A stretch of 64,000 nucleotides of DNA, taken from Pollenia angustigena. Its lineage: Eukaryota; Arthropoda; Insecta; Diptera; Polleniidae. The notes beneath the pieces were generated by a model. The model worked only from the letters and a program-made list of their open reading frames with translations, was not told the DNA's origin and made no database searches. Every line of letters starts with the position of its first letter. The first letter of the stretch is position 1. Made by a program: the position numbers and the translations under genes. Shown here piece after piece: positions 1 through 11,380 of the stretch. The DNA is taken from assembly GCA_930367215.1 (NCBI GenBank), contig OV884058.1, positions 107,407,802-107,471,801 on the forward strand, given 5' to 3'.

Positions 1-85
1 AGACTCCAAATAAAGCCTACTCCCGGAAACACTTTAGTACGCCTAAAGCCCCTAGCAAATTACGCTTTTGTGGTGAAATTTGGCT
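1..85 (+). repeat. Fragment of the DINE/Helentron 153-bp internal repeat
   Basis: The text 'cctactcccggaaa' followed by 'ctttagtacgcctaaa' is the same module that recurs every 153 bp inside the element at 11381-12478. It is cut by the window edge. No coding meaning. Confidence 0.6.
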
Positions 86-249
86 TAATTTAAATTCAAT
101 TACAGGTAGTGGCAAGACAACAAAAATCCAAAGCCAACAGAAACAAAAGATGTTTTTTGTAAGGTATATTTATAGCAGGTAGTCTCGGTAAGCCAGCTGG
201 TTATTTTTTATTTGCTTGTTTTGTGATACGAACTGTCAAATGTTGCTTA

Positions 250-411
250 AGGCCGTTACACACTATCCCACAAAGTCTTGCGTATTTTATGAAAATGCTT
301 CCCTGATCTAATTATTGTTTATAATTTTCAAAAAAACAATAACAACTTATCACGACAGGGTTGCATTTTCATTAAATACGTAAGGCTTTGTAGGATAGTT
401 TGTAACGGCCT
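250..411. mobile_element. 162-bp palindromic MITE, PIF/Harbinger-like (TSD TTA)
   Basis: The ends AGGCCGTTACA...TGTAACGGCCT form terminal inverted repeats of about 50 bp. The element is flanked on both sides by TTA (247-249 and 412-414), a 3-bp target duplication of the TWA type used by PIF/Harbinger transposases. It has no coding capacity and would fold into one hairpin. Superfamily placement is inferred from TSD length and sequence only. Confidence 0.75.
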
Positions 412-649
412 TTAGCCACCACATTGTACTGAATTCGCCTTGATCTAGTGCTGCACTCATGCCCCTTTATTTAAAATGAGTGTTTAACATGTAGCATTTT
501 TTTTTTAATTTTAAAGGGAACATCATCAGAAAAGAACCCTTTACAGTGTAAAGTTTACACTTTTAAAATAACACCTGTTTTTCAGAAAAGAACATACAAA
601 AATGTAAAAGGCATAATAAATGCAGAATTTTACTCAGAAAAGAAAACAC

Positions 650-755
650 CATAAGACTAGAAATTGTGCAATCAAATTAAGTGAAGATCGGTCCAAAATC
701 CGCAAAGAATTATGGCTAAGTAGTAAAATTTGGCTGCCATAGTTTTAAAAGATGG
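650..755 (+). repeat. Diverged DINE-type internal repeat unit
   Basis: The words 'actagaaat', 'gaagatcggtcc' and 'aaaatttggctgccatagtttt' match, with many changes, the 153-bp units at 11799-12410. It is an isolated decayed unit. Confidence 0.45.
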
Positions 756-834
756 TGACAACTAATGAACAGCCTATGCCCAGTAAAGAGGCAGCCCGTA
801 ATCAATTAGACGACGGGCAAGGCATTATTATTAT

Positions 835-1895
835 TAGGGATGAGATTTTCATGCACTAAAAAATCAAAAATATGCACTTAAAACTTGAACATTTCAATAA
901 AAAAGCGTTTGCTTTTTTAATTTTACTTAAAGCAAAAAAAGCTTTTGTGCATGGAAAATTATCTCTCAACGTCAACCGAAATTGACACATACTTAAAGGA
1001 CGCAATTTCATTTGGGGAATATTAATTTTCTAATTCAGATCCCACATTGGATTCCAGATCAAAAATATCTAGCTGAAATTTGTTTAAGTTTTTAAAATGA
1101 CATATTTTTTTTTATTTTCCTTCCTTTCTGCCATATCAATTGATTTTAGTTGACTATTAAGTTATTGTTTCACCGTATATCCGAAGCTTATTATCGAATT
1201 TTCTTCTAATTTCCGCTGCAACTCGGTGTAACCCATTTGCCAAGAATGAAATATGTAACAGTTTTGGGTAAATTGTTGTTGGTAAATTGGCAGCCTTAAC
1301 CATGTAAGCTGCTATATCGGTAAAAAGTTTAAGCATATTTTTTGTCGAAATCTTTTATTTTATAAAATTTTGAAATATTCTGAAGAATACTACAACTACA
1401 ATTAATGTTGAGAGAATTTCAACTAATTTTAGTGGGGAATGTAAGATGAGATAAACCCACTGTTTGTTTATTGTTGATGTTTTTTGTTTAAACTTTGATA
1501 TTATTACAAGTAGAACTGTTGCTTATAAGTCTTATACGTTTAACAGTTTTATTCGGTTAAAAATCTTTAGTTTTTCTAAAATCTTTATGGATGAAGTTTG
1601 AGCAAGTGTTTTTATCAAGAATAAAAACTGGGAATTAAGCACGAATAACAAAATCTTTTGAAATTCTGAAGAACTTGTTTTTATAATATGGAAATTTAAA
1701 AAAATATGTCACTCAAAAGTGTTAAAAAATGCAAAAATATGCATTTAAAATCAAAATATGCAAAAATATGCATTTTCAGCAACAATATGCAAAAACAAAT
1801 CGATGCCATTTTAACGAAAATTACATGATTCGGAAAAATAATTCGATCTTAGGCTATCGACAAAAACGTGCATTTGCATGGAAATCGCATTCCTA
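835..1895. mobile_element. 1.06-kb non-autonomous hAT-type element
   Basis: Left end TAGGGATGAGATTTTCATGC pairs with right end GCATGGAAATCGCATTCCTA, giving imperfect terminal repeats of about 21 bp. Both sides carry ATTATTAT (827-834 and 1896-1903), an 8-bp target duplication typical of hAT; the target is an ATT microsatellite, which weakens this part of the evidence. The interior is rich in the word 'aaatatgca' (870-885 and 1735-1800) and has no transposase frame. It is therefore a deletion derivative or MITE-like copy moved in trans. Confidence 0.65.
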
Positions 1896-1908
1896 ATTAT
1901 TATTATTA

Positions 1909-2120
1909 TTATTACAGTTTTATAAGACTAAAATTCACACTACTAAATGTCTTGAAGATTGGTCGATAATTTACGAAAAGCCACATTAAAAGCCCACTTT
2001 CGGGAAATAATTTAATACACCTAAAACCGTAAAGAATTTCTTCTTCGTAGTAAAATTTGGTCTGCCATATTTTCATAAGACTAAAAATATCGCTGCCAAA
2101 TTTCGTCAAGATCATAGATC
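1909..2120. repeat. Diverged DINE-type internal repeat units
   Basis: 'cagttttataagacta', 'cacctaaaaccgtaaa' and 'aaatttcgtcaagatca' match the units at 11799-12410 in order. The short minus-strand open frame over this stretch is a by-product. Confidence 0.5.
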
Positions 2121-2546
2121 CCATTTTTTACCTTTTGCAATTTCAAAGAATAACATCATACAAATAAAAAAATACCAATATTACCAATTATATACGAAAC
2201 ACTTCTTGCTTGCGAGTAGTGTCGAAATTTGATATGACTTTTTAAGCCCTTTTTAGGAGAGAAAATAATTTGTAGCCACTTAATTTAAAGTATCGGAAGT
2301 GTGTTATTAAATGCTTTTAAAATCTTGGCTGAAGCTTAATTAATATCAAAGTTATTGCCCTTTAATAAAAAAAAAGTCATGTACACCTTCTGTACTGCTT
2401 GTTTTGGTGTTAATAACGCGTTTGCGGCAGTTTTTTTCTTCTTGCAAGTAAACGGGCAAGATCGGGCAGCCAAATTTACTTAATTAAGTTAGAGTTTGAT
2501 GCAAGAAGAGATGAGTATATTTCCCGTTATTTCGTGCCACTTTTTG

Positions 2547-4424
2547 GGCTCCACGAAAAGCCCCCCAATGAAATAACGCCCAGGAAATAGGCGGCATGAA
2601 ATAACCCCCCAAAATATAACCCCACGAAAAAATAATGAAATAACCCCCCAAAGGTTTGTACAGAGAACAACAAAAACGATTTTTGGGGGGTTATTTCATT
2701 TTGTTTGGGGTGTTATTTCAATTTTTTAATTGGGGTATTATTTCATATAAAATTATCCCCCAAAAAATCATTATGAAATAAAGCCAATATAGTGTTTGGG
2801 GGATTATTTCATTTTCAAATTTATAATGAAAAAGTTTTTGGGCGCAAGGATTTATCCACTTTGGTATACAGAACACCGGTTTCGATAAATAAAGCTGCCC
2901 TGCATAACCGGCCTTCGGCCGGGCGCAATGGTTTTCTTCTATATGGTATACCAAACATCGGCTTCGCTAACTAAAGCTTCTCTGCGTAGCCGGGTCGAGT
3001 CGGTATTTTTATACTATAGAGGGGAAAATCCTGGCGCTATGCAGAGAAGCTTTAGTTAGCGAAGCCGGTGTTTGTTATACCATAGAGGAAAAAGTCATTG
3101 CGCCCGGCCGAAGGCCGGCCATGCAGAAAAGCCTTAGTTGGCGAAGTTTGTGTTTGCCATATCATACCATGAAAAATATCGCGTAATTCTTTTAAGCAAA
3201 ACTGTATAATTAATTGTATTACATATATTGGGCTCTTATTTCATTTCAGAAATTGGGGTTTTATTTCATATGAAATAAGCCCCCAAAAATTAGGAAATTA
3301 TTTCATTTATGTTTGGGGCATTATTTCTTTTCGTTGGGGGCTAATTTCATTTTCAAAATTGGGGCTTTCTTGCATATGAAATAAGGCCCCACGCTTTGAG
3401 GGGTTATTTCATTATATTTTTGGGGGGTTATATTTTGGGGCGTTATTTCATGCCGCCCAAAAGCAGTGAATGAAATAACATCGAAAAATAAATGAAATAA
3501 GCCCCAAAACGAAAAAACCCCCAATATTTGGAAGTTATTTCATATGAAATAACACCTAATGATGAAAATGAAATAACCCCCAATGAAATAAACCCCATCA
3601 GCAACAAAAATGAAATTATGCCCAAAATTCGTAAAAGAGTCAGTTTCACCAAGGATTTCATGAAGTCAATATTGACCAACAGCAAAGTCGCAAAATTATT
3701 GAAATGAATCGTGTGGAAGCCCGAAGGCGTCTTGTTCATAATAAGGATATATTCGGTTCAAAAATATTGCTACAGTTATTTTACCCGCCCGTAGATCTTT
3801 GTAGCCTTACTCTATTTTTGCAGTTCGGAAGACAATTTACATTTTACGTTTGGCCTTTACACAACTACCTCCACTGTTTAAATATAATTGTTTTTCACTT
3901 AAAGAATACAGCAAATTGCTATTCCTTCGTTTTCCACTAACAATTTCGAATTCCATTTTTTTAAATATTAGAACGAGATGATGTAAAGCGTCCGAACTTC
4001 GATGCACAACTGAAAATATTTTATGTTTTACAACAACTCAACTCAACATGCAAGGCAGATTGTACTTATATGTTGACACTGTTATTCCAAAAACATTTAC
4101 TTGAATTCTCAAATGAAATAAACCCCAAATAAAATGAAATAACCCCCAAAAACAAAAAGCTTTAAAAATGAAATAACCCCCGAATGAAATAACACCCAAA
4201 TTAACCACGCTATGAAAAAAGCCCCAAATTTAAAAAATTTGTTGGGTGTTATTTCATTGGAGATTATTGCATAATTTGAAAACTCCAAATGAGGAATGAA
4301 ATAATTCCCAAAAAAAAATTAAAAACGGCCCAAAAAAATTGGGAGTTATTTCATATGAAAAAAATTGGGGAATATTTAATTTCTCGTTTGGGCGTTATTT
4401 CATTGGGGCGCTTTTCGTGGAGCC
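2547..4424. mobile_element. Foldback element FB1, arms of GAAATAACCCCCAA subrepeats, 8-bp TSD
   Basis: The outer ends GGCTCCACGAAAAGC and GCTTTTCGTGGAGCC are inverted, and ACTTTTTG stands on both sides (2539-2546 and 4425-4432) as an exact 8-bp target duplication. The left part reads mostly 'gaaataacccccaa' and the right part carries both orientations ('ggggttatttcat'), so the arms are made of dozens of short, variably spaced subrepeats. Translating them gives EITPQ or GVISF peptide repeats, which are not genes. The middle holds a GC-richer palindromic core (2857-3170). The layout resembles Drosophila FB and Galileo elements, but those duplicate 9 and 7 bp; 8 bp points to hAT or another superfamily. 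Confidence 0.8.
2857..3170. repeat. Palindromic core module of FB1
   Basis: Two arms of about 140 bp meet near 3010. The left arm has 'ggccttcggccgggcgcaat' and 'cttcgctaactaaagcttct'; the right arm has 'agaagctttagttagcgaag' and 'attgcgcccggccgaaggcc'. It is much less AT-rich than the surrounding subrepeats. The same words, diverged, occur in the core of the element at 60893-61709. Confidence 0.75.
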
Positions 4425-4439
4425 ACTTTTTGTAGTTCT

Positions 4440-5340
4440 TCTCTATTTGATTGCCAAAAGCGACCCCGATATAGGGAATCTAACAAACTGCACTTACTTA
4501 TCTAAAACTAAAATTATTTTTTTATTGGGCTTTAAAAAAGTAAATACACTTTACTAATAAAATAAGAAAGATAATAGTCAATTCATCAGCTCATTATTGG
4601 TTTAACCTACCGACCATTTTTAGAAAAATTGGGGTATAATTGGGGGTATATGAGGCCAAAACCTGTTTCACGATTTTTTTTTATCATTTCTGAGATAAAA
4701 AGCACTTGTTTTGCTCTATATTATCTTTTTTAAATTTTATTAAGAATTGTTTTGATGTACATGCCACTGTTTGATGAATGCTGCAAATTCCTCATACAAA
4801 AACGTAAAAAATAAATTTCGCTCTTGCTTCACTTCATTTCCGTAAGAAAAAAAAGGAGTAAAAGCATAAGCAAAATAAAATGCTAACAACTCAATACACA
4901 GCAATAAGTAAAGTACGTATGCAGCTCAAAAAGCTGTTTTAAAGAAATATATTTAGATAAGTGTGGCATATGCGGCACAAAACAATAATTTTCACTTTTA
5001 ATAAAATACTATTAACTTCTAAGTTCGTTCATGAACATTTAAAAATATTTACGTTTGTCTCAAATACGAATTTTTGGCATTTGCGCCAAACCAATTTTGA
5101 GTGGACGAATTGTAAACTGAAGCAAATCATGTTTTTTAAAAACTTGAGTTTTTGTCAAAATCTGACTTCTTTTCTACAGCCTTAACAAAAACTAACTTTG
5201 AGCAGCTCTAACAGCTACAACTTCTAGCCGATTTAGGAACGGTTTTTTGTTCTATGATCAATGGAATAGAAAAGATTTAATTCCCAAAAGTTTTTAGTAA
5301 AATTAGCAACTGTAGGACTAAGACAGAGAGAATCCACCAA
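4440..5340. other. No feature recognised
   Basis: AT-rich sequence with only short open frames of low complexity. No repeat family or exon signal stood out. Confidence 0.4.
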
Positions 5341-5346
5341 ACAGAG

Positions 5347-5460
5347 TGTTAGGAAAAAGGTTTCGTGACGATCTGGCCTAAGCAACCATTGAAATGCGCA
5401 TAGGAACTAGCTTTGCCCCCAACATTAAGTTGCAGTATATTTACCAATAAATATCAGTGC
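5347..5460 (+). repeat. Dispersed repeat, second copy at 9507-9610
   Basis: 'gatctggcctaagcaacc' and 'gaaatgcgcat' followed by 'ctagcttt' and 'cagt.tattta' occur in the same order and spacing at both places, about 80% alike. Family not recognised. Confidence 0.6.
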
Positions 5461-5630
5461 TAATTAATGAGATGAAGATGCACAAAATTAAGCATTAGCA
5501 GACGAATTATGGATGAAAGATTTGAATATGTTTTACCACAAAGTGCAAACTGTTAACTGTAATTGCAGCCAGCTGACCGTCAGCCAAGGGTAACCTTTTG
5601 CCGTTATATGGTAAACTTGGTACAAGTTAA

Positions 5631-5814
5631 TGATGACACAGAACTGGGGCTGAGCGATGTTTTTCATAAAGTTTGACATAAAATTATGCCAGAGAATGCG
5701 GTCGAGAAATAAAATCAATTTTATGATGAAACAGAACTGGGGCTGAGCGATGTTTTTCATACAGTTGACATAAAATTATGCCAGAGAATGCGGTCGAGAA
5801 ATAAAATCAATTTT
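5631..5814 (+). repeat. Two-copy tandem duplication, 92-bp unit
   Basis: 'cagaactggggctgagcgat' followed by 'gccagagaatgcggtcgaga' is present twice head to tail with very few differences, so the duplication is young compared with its surroundings. Confidence 0.85.
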
Positions 5815-5819
5815 ATTTT

Positions 5820-7080
5820 GAGGACGTTTTTTCTAATGCTCTCACATAAATACAATTATTCTCTTAACAATGCTACCATACTTTCATTCAATTCAATACA
5901 TTTTGTAAACAAAGAAAAATATGAACAAAAGAAAACGAAAGAAATGAGAGCAAATTTGAAGTTATTGCCGACGTTTTAATTATGGGCTTAAACATTTTTG
6001 CCTGAAGTTGAAGACTCAGTTCTGTTTCATCATTTAGGGGTGATTTCGTATTAAAAATTACGGAGCGCTGATTTCCACTAAAATGATTATGTTAACAAAC
6101 TTTGCGTTTCGGGGGCACAGAGAATCCATATGAAATGCATGCAATTTATGCAAAGAAATCCAAGGCTTGAAGAAAGATAACAAATATTTAATTCTATACG
6201 AATTGAATTGCGAAATTAGTAATTTTGCAATCTTATATTTTTGTAAAGAGAATTAGAGAATTTATGCTTTTAATTTAATTTATGGACTTAATTAAATCTA
6301 TGTTTGAAGTCTTAGTACCAGTTGGTTTTTAAGCCTAGAATACTGGCTGTAGTGCACCGCTTATCAAATTGTAATCAATGTATTACCTGATTAATTATCT
6401 TTTTTTTTTTAATTTAAATTATAAAAAAAATTGATCAGGGTTTTGACATCTACTTAACAAATTTATGGTAATTTTCTGAAATTTGTTTTGGTTTTTTTCT
6501 TTAGTTTTAAAATTTTAATGTTTTTCAACTTGACCTTGTTTGTTCAATTAATAAAACAAAAAACCAAAGTTATGAACGTCAGTAGAGAGGTTTTTAACAC
6601 TTTTAAATTTGGTTTTTTTTCGTCTTAAAATTAACATTTATTACAATTTTTCGTTCAAGCAGCAACATGAAAATAAACTCACATGCGTCATCATATTTCC
6701 AACCAATTACATGCAGCATTTTGAAAAACAAACGTGTTGGGCATAAACAAACACCCTGACAAGCCGTATGCAGAGTGTTTTTGCGGTGCAACTTAAAATG
6801 CATTTCAAATGAAATGCATAACTTTTTTTTTCTTTTATATAATTTTCTTTGTTGTTGTTTTATTTTTGCATAAAAATCGATGTAATAGTATGTAGTTTAA
6901 ATGCTTTTTTTGTTTTTGTTGTAGTTGTAGTTGTTGTTAACAACAATAGTGACTATTTTTACAGTTCATAGTCTTTTTAATGGATTTTTTAAGACTTTGG
7001 TTTCAGCTGGGTGTTAGTTGAATTTGTACTTTAGACTTTTGATTTTTTTTTTCTTAATCATAAAACAGTTAAATTCAATG
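5820..7080. other. No feature recognised
   Basis: AT-rich with long T and A runs. No gene, inverted-repeat pair or known family seen. Confidence 0.4.
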
Positions 7081-7119
7081 TTTGTTTGTTTGTTTATTCA
7101 TTCATTCATTCATTCATCA
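7081..7119 (+). repeat. Compound microsatellite (TTTG)n(ATTC)n
   Basis: About four TTTG units run directly into five ATTC units. Confidence 0.9.
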
Positions 7120-7554
7120 AATAAACATTAATTCATTCAATAATTTTTTGTTTAAAGCAACAGAAAAAGCCAACAATTCCCCAGCAAAATGTTCACATTC
7201 CGAGGTGTTTTAAGCGCCGCTTAAAATATTTTTTCATCTAAAAAAATTCAATGAGATAATTTTTTAGCCTTTTCTTAAACATTAAAAAACTTATATTTAT
7301 GCAATTTTTTATTAATAAAAAAAATAAAGGTTGTGAATTAGGTTTTTTTTTAAATTTGCAGGAAAAAAATATTTTTTAAATAATATTTTTATGGTTGTCT
7401 TTATAATCGTATTGCATGATGTGGCATGACAGGAGCTGAGAAGCATAAATTGTAAATAAAAAAACAAATAAAAAATTTTCAAATGTTTTGTGGCTTCACC
7501 CAAGAAAGTTAAAAAAAACATGAGATTTTGGTTAATTCAAAGTTTTGGACTACA

Positions 7555-9250
7555 TCTATCTATATACATATATAAAAGAGTTGCGTGAGTGGCTGACTGA
7601 CTGACTCATTCATCATCGCCCAGCCCAAACCGCTGACCCTAGAAACTTGAAATTTGGACTAGCGATTGGTCACTCTCCAAATCGATCCACTAAGATGGGA
7701 TTTTTCGAAATTCGAATGTTTAGGGGGTAAAAGGTAAAAACGGAAAAATTCGGTAACCTTATATCTCCAAAACTAAAAGAGATGCAAAATAAATGTAATA
7801 CTTATCCTTGTTCTTTAGAAAAATAAGCGGACAGGTGTCTGGTACTTTTTTGAAATTCGGCCCTATTAGGGAGTAAACGGGTAAGACCTAAATTTTGGTA
7901 CTTTTTTGATACCCCATCTATCTTTTGAACCAATAAACATAGAAACAAAGTTTATACCGCATTCGAAACTTATCAAAAAAATACGAATACTAATTTGATA
8001 CTTTTTCGAAATTCGAAAGTTTAAGGGGTGAAAATCGTAACTATTTTTGGTACTTTTTTTACAAAACTTTTTCTCCATTCATTGACATATTCATAATAAA
8101 TTATGGGCCCCCACTAAAATACTGCAATTTTTTGATATTTTAATGGGGGAAAATAGTACCAAACTGGGAAATACGGGAAATTTATTATCTTTCTTCAGCT
8201 TTTTGGTTCTACAACTGGTATTTTTTAAATTATCGTTAATATTAAACTTATAAATATAAGATTCAACATGTAATGTCCTGAGTGGATACGAATCTATAAG
8301 GCAACTTTTTGGAACTTTTTTGTTCTTTAACTGGTACTTTTTGAATTTCCGTTAGTATTGGACCTATAAACATAAAATTATTGATGCAATGTCCTGAGTG
8401 GATAAGAATCAATAAGAGGGAAGTTTTTGGTACTTTTTTGTTCATTAACTGTCATTGGGAAATAGTATTGTCTGTTAAAAATTCTGGGGATGGAACAAGA
8501 TGGGGAATAGTATTGTCCCCAAATCCTAATCATTTTTTTCGCCCACGTTGACTCCTTTTCCATAAATCTGGACTCATCCCTTAGAGAATTCAAAAGGGTA
8601 AATTGTCCATAAGTAGGTCCAATTCGCTCTGTTAAAAATTCTGGGGATGGAAAAAGATGGCGAATAGTATTGTCCACAAATCCTAATCATTTTTTTCGCC
8701 CACGTTGACTCCTTTTCCAGAAATCTGGACTCATTCATCATTACAGCGTAATATTAGGTATGTTAAGTGGTTTACATTGTTCTGTAAACATAACAGAAAT
8801 TGTCTAGGTTTATAAATTTTAAAATTTAACTTCAAACACATTATACGAATGATAGAAGTTAAAATCATGAAATTATTATGGACAGATCTTCACGATTTGG
8901 TGCCAGGAGAAACTTATCAAAAAAATACGTATACGAATTTGGTACTTTTTCGAAATTCGAACATTTAAGGGTGGAAAATCGTAACTATTTTTGGTACGTT
9001 TTTTACAAAACATTTTCCTTCATTCATTGACATATTCGTACTAAATTATGGGCTGCCACTACAATTGTGAAATTGTCGATACTTTAATGGGGGGAAAAAT
9101 ATAGTACCCAAAAAAGGAAATACGGGAAATTTGTTATTTTTCTTTACCTTTTTAGTTTAAACAAGTTTAAACCTAGAAAAATAAAATTTGCCATAAAAAT
9201 ATGTCCACGAAGAAAAAGGAGACGCTAACGAAGTAGCTGGTGTATGCTAG
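7555..9250 (+). mobile_element. Helitron-like non-autonomous element
   Basis: It starts A|TCTATCTATATAC and ends CTAG|T (9247-9250), matching the A|TC...CTRR|T rule of canonical Helitrons. The text after the start ('gtggctgactgactgactc', then 'cccaaaccgctgaccctag') is of a type common near the 5' ends of insect Helitrons. The body contains recurring 'ggtacttttttgaaattcg' words and a 157-bp tandem duplication. No Rep/helicase frame is present. A clear 3' hairpin was not found, which keeps the call below certain. Confidence 0.55.
8471..8740 (+). repeat. Tandem duplication inside the Helitron-like element
   Basis: 'tctgttaaaaattctgggga' starts at 8471 and again at 8628, period 157 bp. The second unit also repeats 'cgcccacgttgactcctttt'. 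Only a few bases differ. Confidence 0.85.
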
Positions 9251-9255
9251 TACTA

Positions 9256-9355
9256 CTTATTCGCAAGACCCTTTGAATCGTTTTATCGGTTGTATGTTGT
9301 ATTTGAATACACATTTTTGACTTTTAATACAACATACAATCGATACAAGTAGAAG
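9256..9355. mobile_element. Partial copy of the TGTATCG palindromic MITE
   Basis: 'ttcgcaagaccctttgaatc', 'atcggttgtatgttgtattt' and 'caacatacaatcgatacaa' correspond to the complete copy at 26726-26852; the right terminus is missing. It lies a few bases past the Helitron-like 3' end. Confidence 0.65.
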
Positions 9356-9506
9356 TGTCATCAAATAATGTTACCTAAATTCAGGTCAAAACTTATTGCA
9401 ATAAATCGCTGCATATTCAAGGCAGATTGATAAATCAATACTTTTTGAATGCAAATCAAATGTTATAATTAACTATTTACAACCCTTTTAATAGACAAAA
9501 AAAAAA

Positions 9507-9610
9507 AAGGTTTCCTGATGATCTGGCCTAAGCAACCGGTGAAATGCGCATTGACACTAGCTTTCCCTTAACAATGAATTTCAGTGTATTTATCAAAAAT
9601 AAAAATTTGG
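9507..9610 (+). repeat. Dispersed repeat, copy of 5347-5460
   Basis: Shares 'gatctggcctaagcaacc' and the following 80 bp with the copy at 5347, same strand. Confidence 0.6.
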
Positions 9611-9734
9611 CATTTAACACGTCAAAGAAATCTTATTAATAATAAATTTTGTGCTCCCAAAAATAAGTTTGAGAAAGATTAAAATTTAAACTCGTTCTTT
9701 CCTGTCTTTTACGGTACAACACAGCAACAACCAC

Positions 9735-9979
9735 ATATCGATGGTTTTCGTCCGCAACCTCGTTACTCAAAAACCACTACTTTTCAGGAGAGACAAGATA
9801 CTTTTTTTTACCAAATATTTGAAACTTTTTGCTATATATTCATTAATAATCCAAGAATTCGGAAAAAAACAAAAAAATTGCAAAATTGTAAGGCGTTATT
9901 TACTGATGACTTTTCCGGTTAAAACAAAAAATCGGAAAAAATCGAGTTACGTGGTTGGGGAAGAATACCATCGATATAA
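9735..9979. mobile_element. 245-bp MITE with ATATCGATGG termini
   Basis: Left end ATATCGATGGTTTTCGTCCG and the inverted right end 'accatcgatat' match for about 34 bp with a few changes. If the outer TA is the target duplication, it would be a Tc1/mariner-type MITE. The plus-strand open frame over it is not a gene. Confidence 0.6.
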
Positions 9980-10299
9980 GAGTGCAATGAAATTTGCATA
10001 ACTTTAAAACTAAAGCTACGGTCACACTATTGTTTGCAAGATGTGGTAATAATATAATCCAAATAAATATTGGAATTATAGGAAATGATTATTTAGTTTG
10101 CTTGTTGGTCCCGTTTTTTCCGTCAAATATTTGACAAGTGCGACTTTTACAATATAATAAGGACACTATAGACTGATTTCGGAAAAAAAAATTCGACAGT
10201 TAGAAAAATTTTGATTTAAATCTGTCATTTCCAGTTTTGGAGATCAATCGATTTTCTATAAGAACCACTTGAAATTTTTTTTTTTTTTTGTTTAATGAA

Positions 10300-11215
10300 T
10301 TTTTGGTTAGAAAAAATAACACTACGTGACAATTTTTTGACCAAATGAATTTGACACCTATTCTTTATGTAAAATTGTCCGCAGAATCCGAATATGAAGT
10401 CAGAATTTTCAAAAGTAGAACAGTTTTCGTAATATTCCAAAATAACCGTTATTTGTGTTTTTAAAAAAGATGCTGTGACCGAAATGCAAATATCCAAAAA
10501 AATAAATTTTAGCCTATTTCAATACGAACATTTTGTGCCAAATAGCAACCAGATCGGTGCAAAAATGACAAAGTTACAGAAGATTAATTGAATTAACCCA
10601 CGGCAAATAAATATACAAAGCTGAATTTTTAGTAACAATAAATATTAAAAATTGCTTAAAACTATTGAATTTATATATGGGTTAATTTACAAAATCTTCT
10701 GTAGCTTTGTCATTTTTGTACCAATGTATGTCTTGTTGGGCGCAAAATGTTCATATTAAAATAATCTCATGTCACATGCAATAAAACATTAGGATTTTTA
10801 AATCATTGGTTTAAAAAAAAAATAACTTGAAAAGAGCAAAATTGAACAAAATCATAAAATTTTCAATGAAGCTTGAACTTTTGTCCCCTGCAACTCTGTA
10901 ATTTCTTGACCAATATTCACAAGCAATCCATGGTTACTTTAGAAATTTTATAACCTTTCACTAAAAAGAAAGAAATACATAATCCGTTTACAATTTTTGA
11001 AGATATTTGCATTTCAGTCACATCATCTTTTTTAAAAATACAAATAACGGTTATTTTGGAATATCTCAAAAACTGTTCTACTTTTGGCAATTCTGACTTC
11101 ATATTCGGATTCAGCGGAAAATTTTACATAAAGATTAGCTGCCAGATTCATTTGGTCACGACTTTGTTGAAATTTTGTCACGTAGTGTAATTTAAAAAAA
11201 TATTTTTTGGAAAAC
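10300..11215. mobile_element. Large inverted repeat (foldback), about 0.9 kb
   Basis: 'acactacgtgaca' at 10319 and its complement near 11185 begin two arms that match inward through 'gaatccgaatatgaagtcag', 'gtagaacagtttt' and 'ccaaaataaccgttatttgt'. A second inner pair uses 'atgacaaagttacagaagat' (10566) and 'atcttctgtagctttgtcat' (10693). The loop side at 10780-10960 is unpaired. Open frames in both arms are mirror images and not independent genes. No target duplication found. Confidence 0.65.
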
Positions 11216-11326
11216 GGTAACACTTTACCACCCCGTTAGTCGACAAACAAACATCACAGAAAAAAATATTTCGCACACTACGAATCTACTAGAACTATAG
11301 ATATGCCAAAAAAAAAGGAATTTGTC

Positions 11327-11375
11327 CGCTTCACAAATGAGGTTATCAGCACAGAAGTGGTGTAACCAACAAGGA
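11327..11375 (+). repeat. Left member of an inverted-repeat pair around the DINE-type element
   Basis: 'gaagtggtgtaacc' with 'tgaggttatcagc' before it is mirrored at 12815-12858 ('ggttacaccacttc', then 'gctgatagcctca'). The pair encloses the DINE-type element and may be the termini of an older host element. Confidence 0.6.
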
Positions 11376-11380
11376 GAAGG

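Noticed and set aside
3321..3739. Overlapping minus-strand frames with EITPQ and GVISF repeats, looking like a repetitive secreted protein
   Set aside because: They are translations of the GAAATAACCCCCAA subrepeats of FB1; several frames are open at once and the sequence is symmetric on both strands.
10020..10032. CGGTCACACTA as a Motif-1 core promoter element
   Set aside because: It matches the fly YGGTCACACTR motif, but no gene start, companion element or frame downstream supports a promoter.
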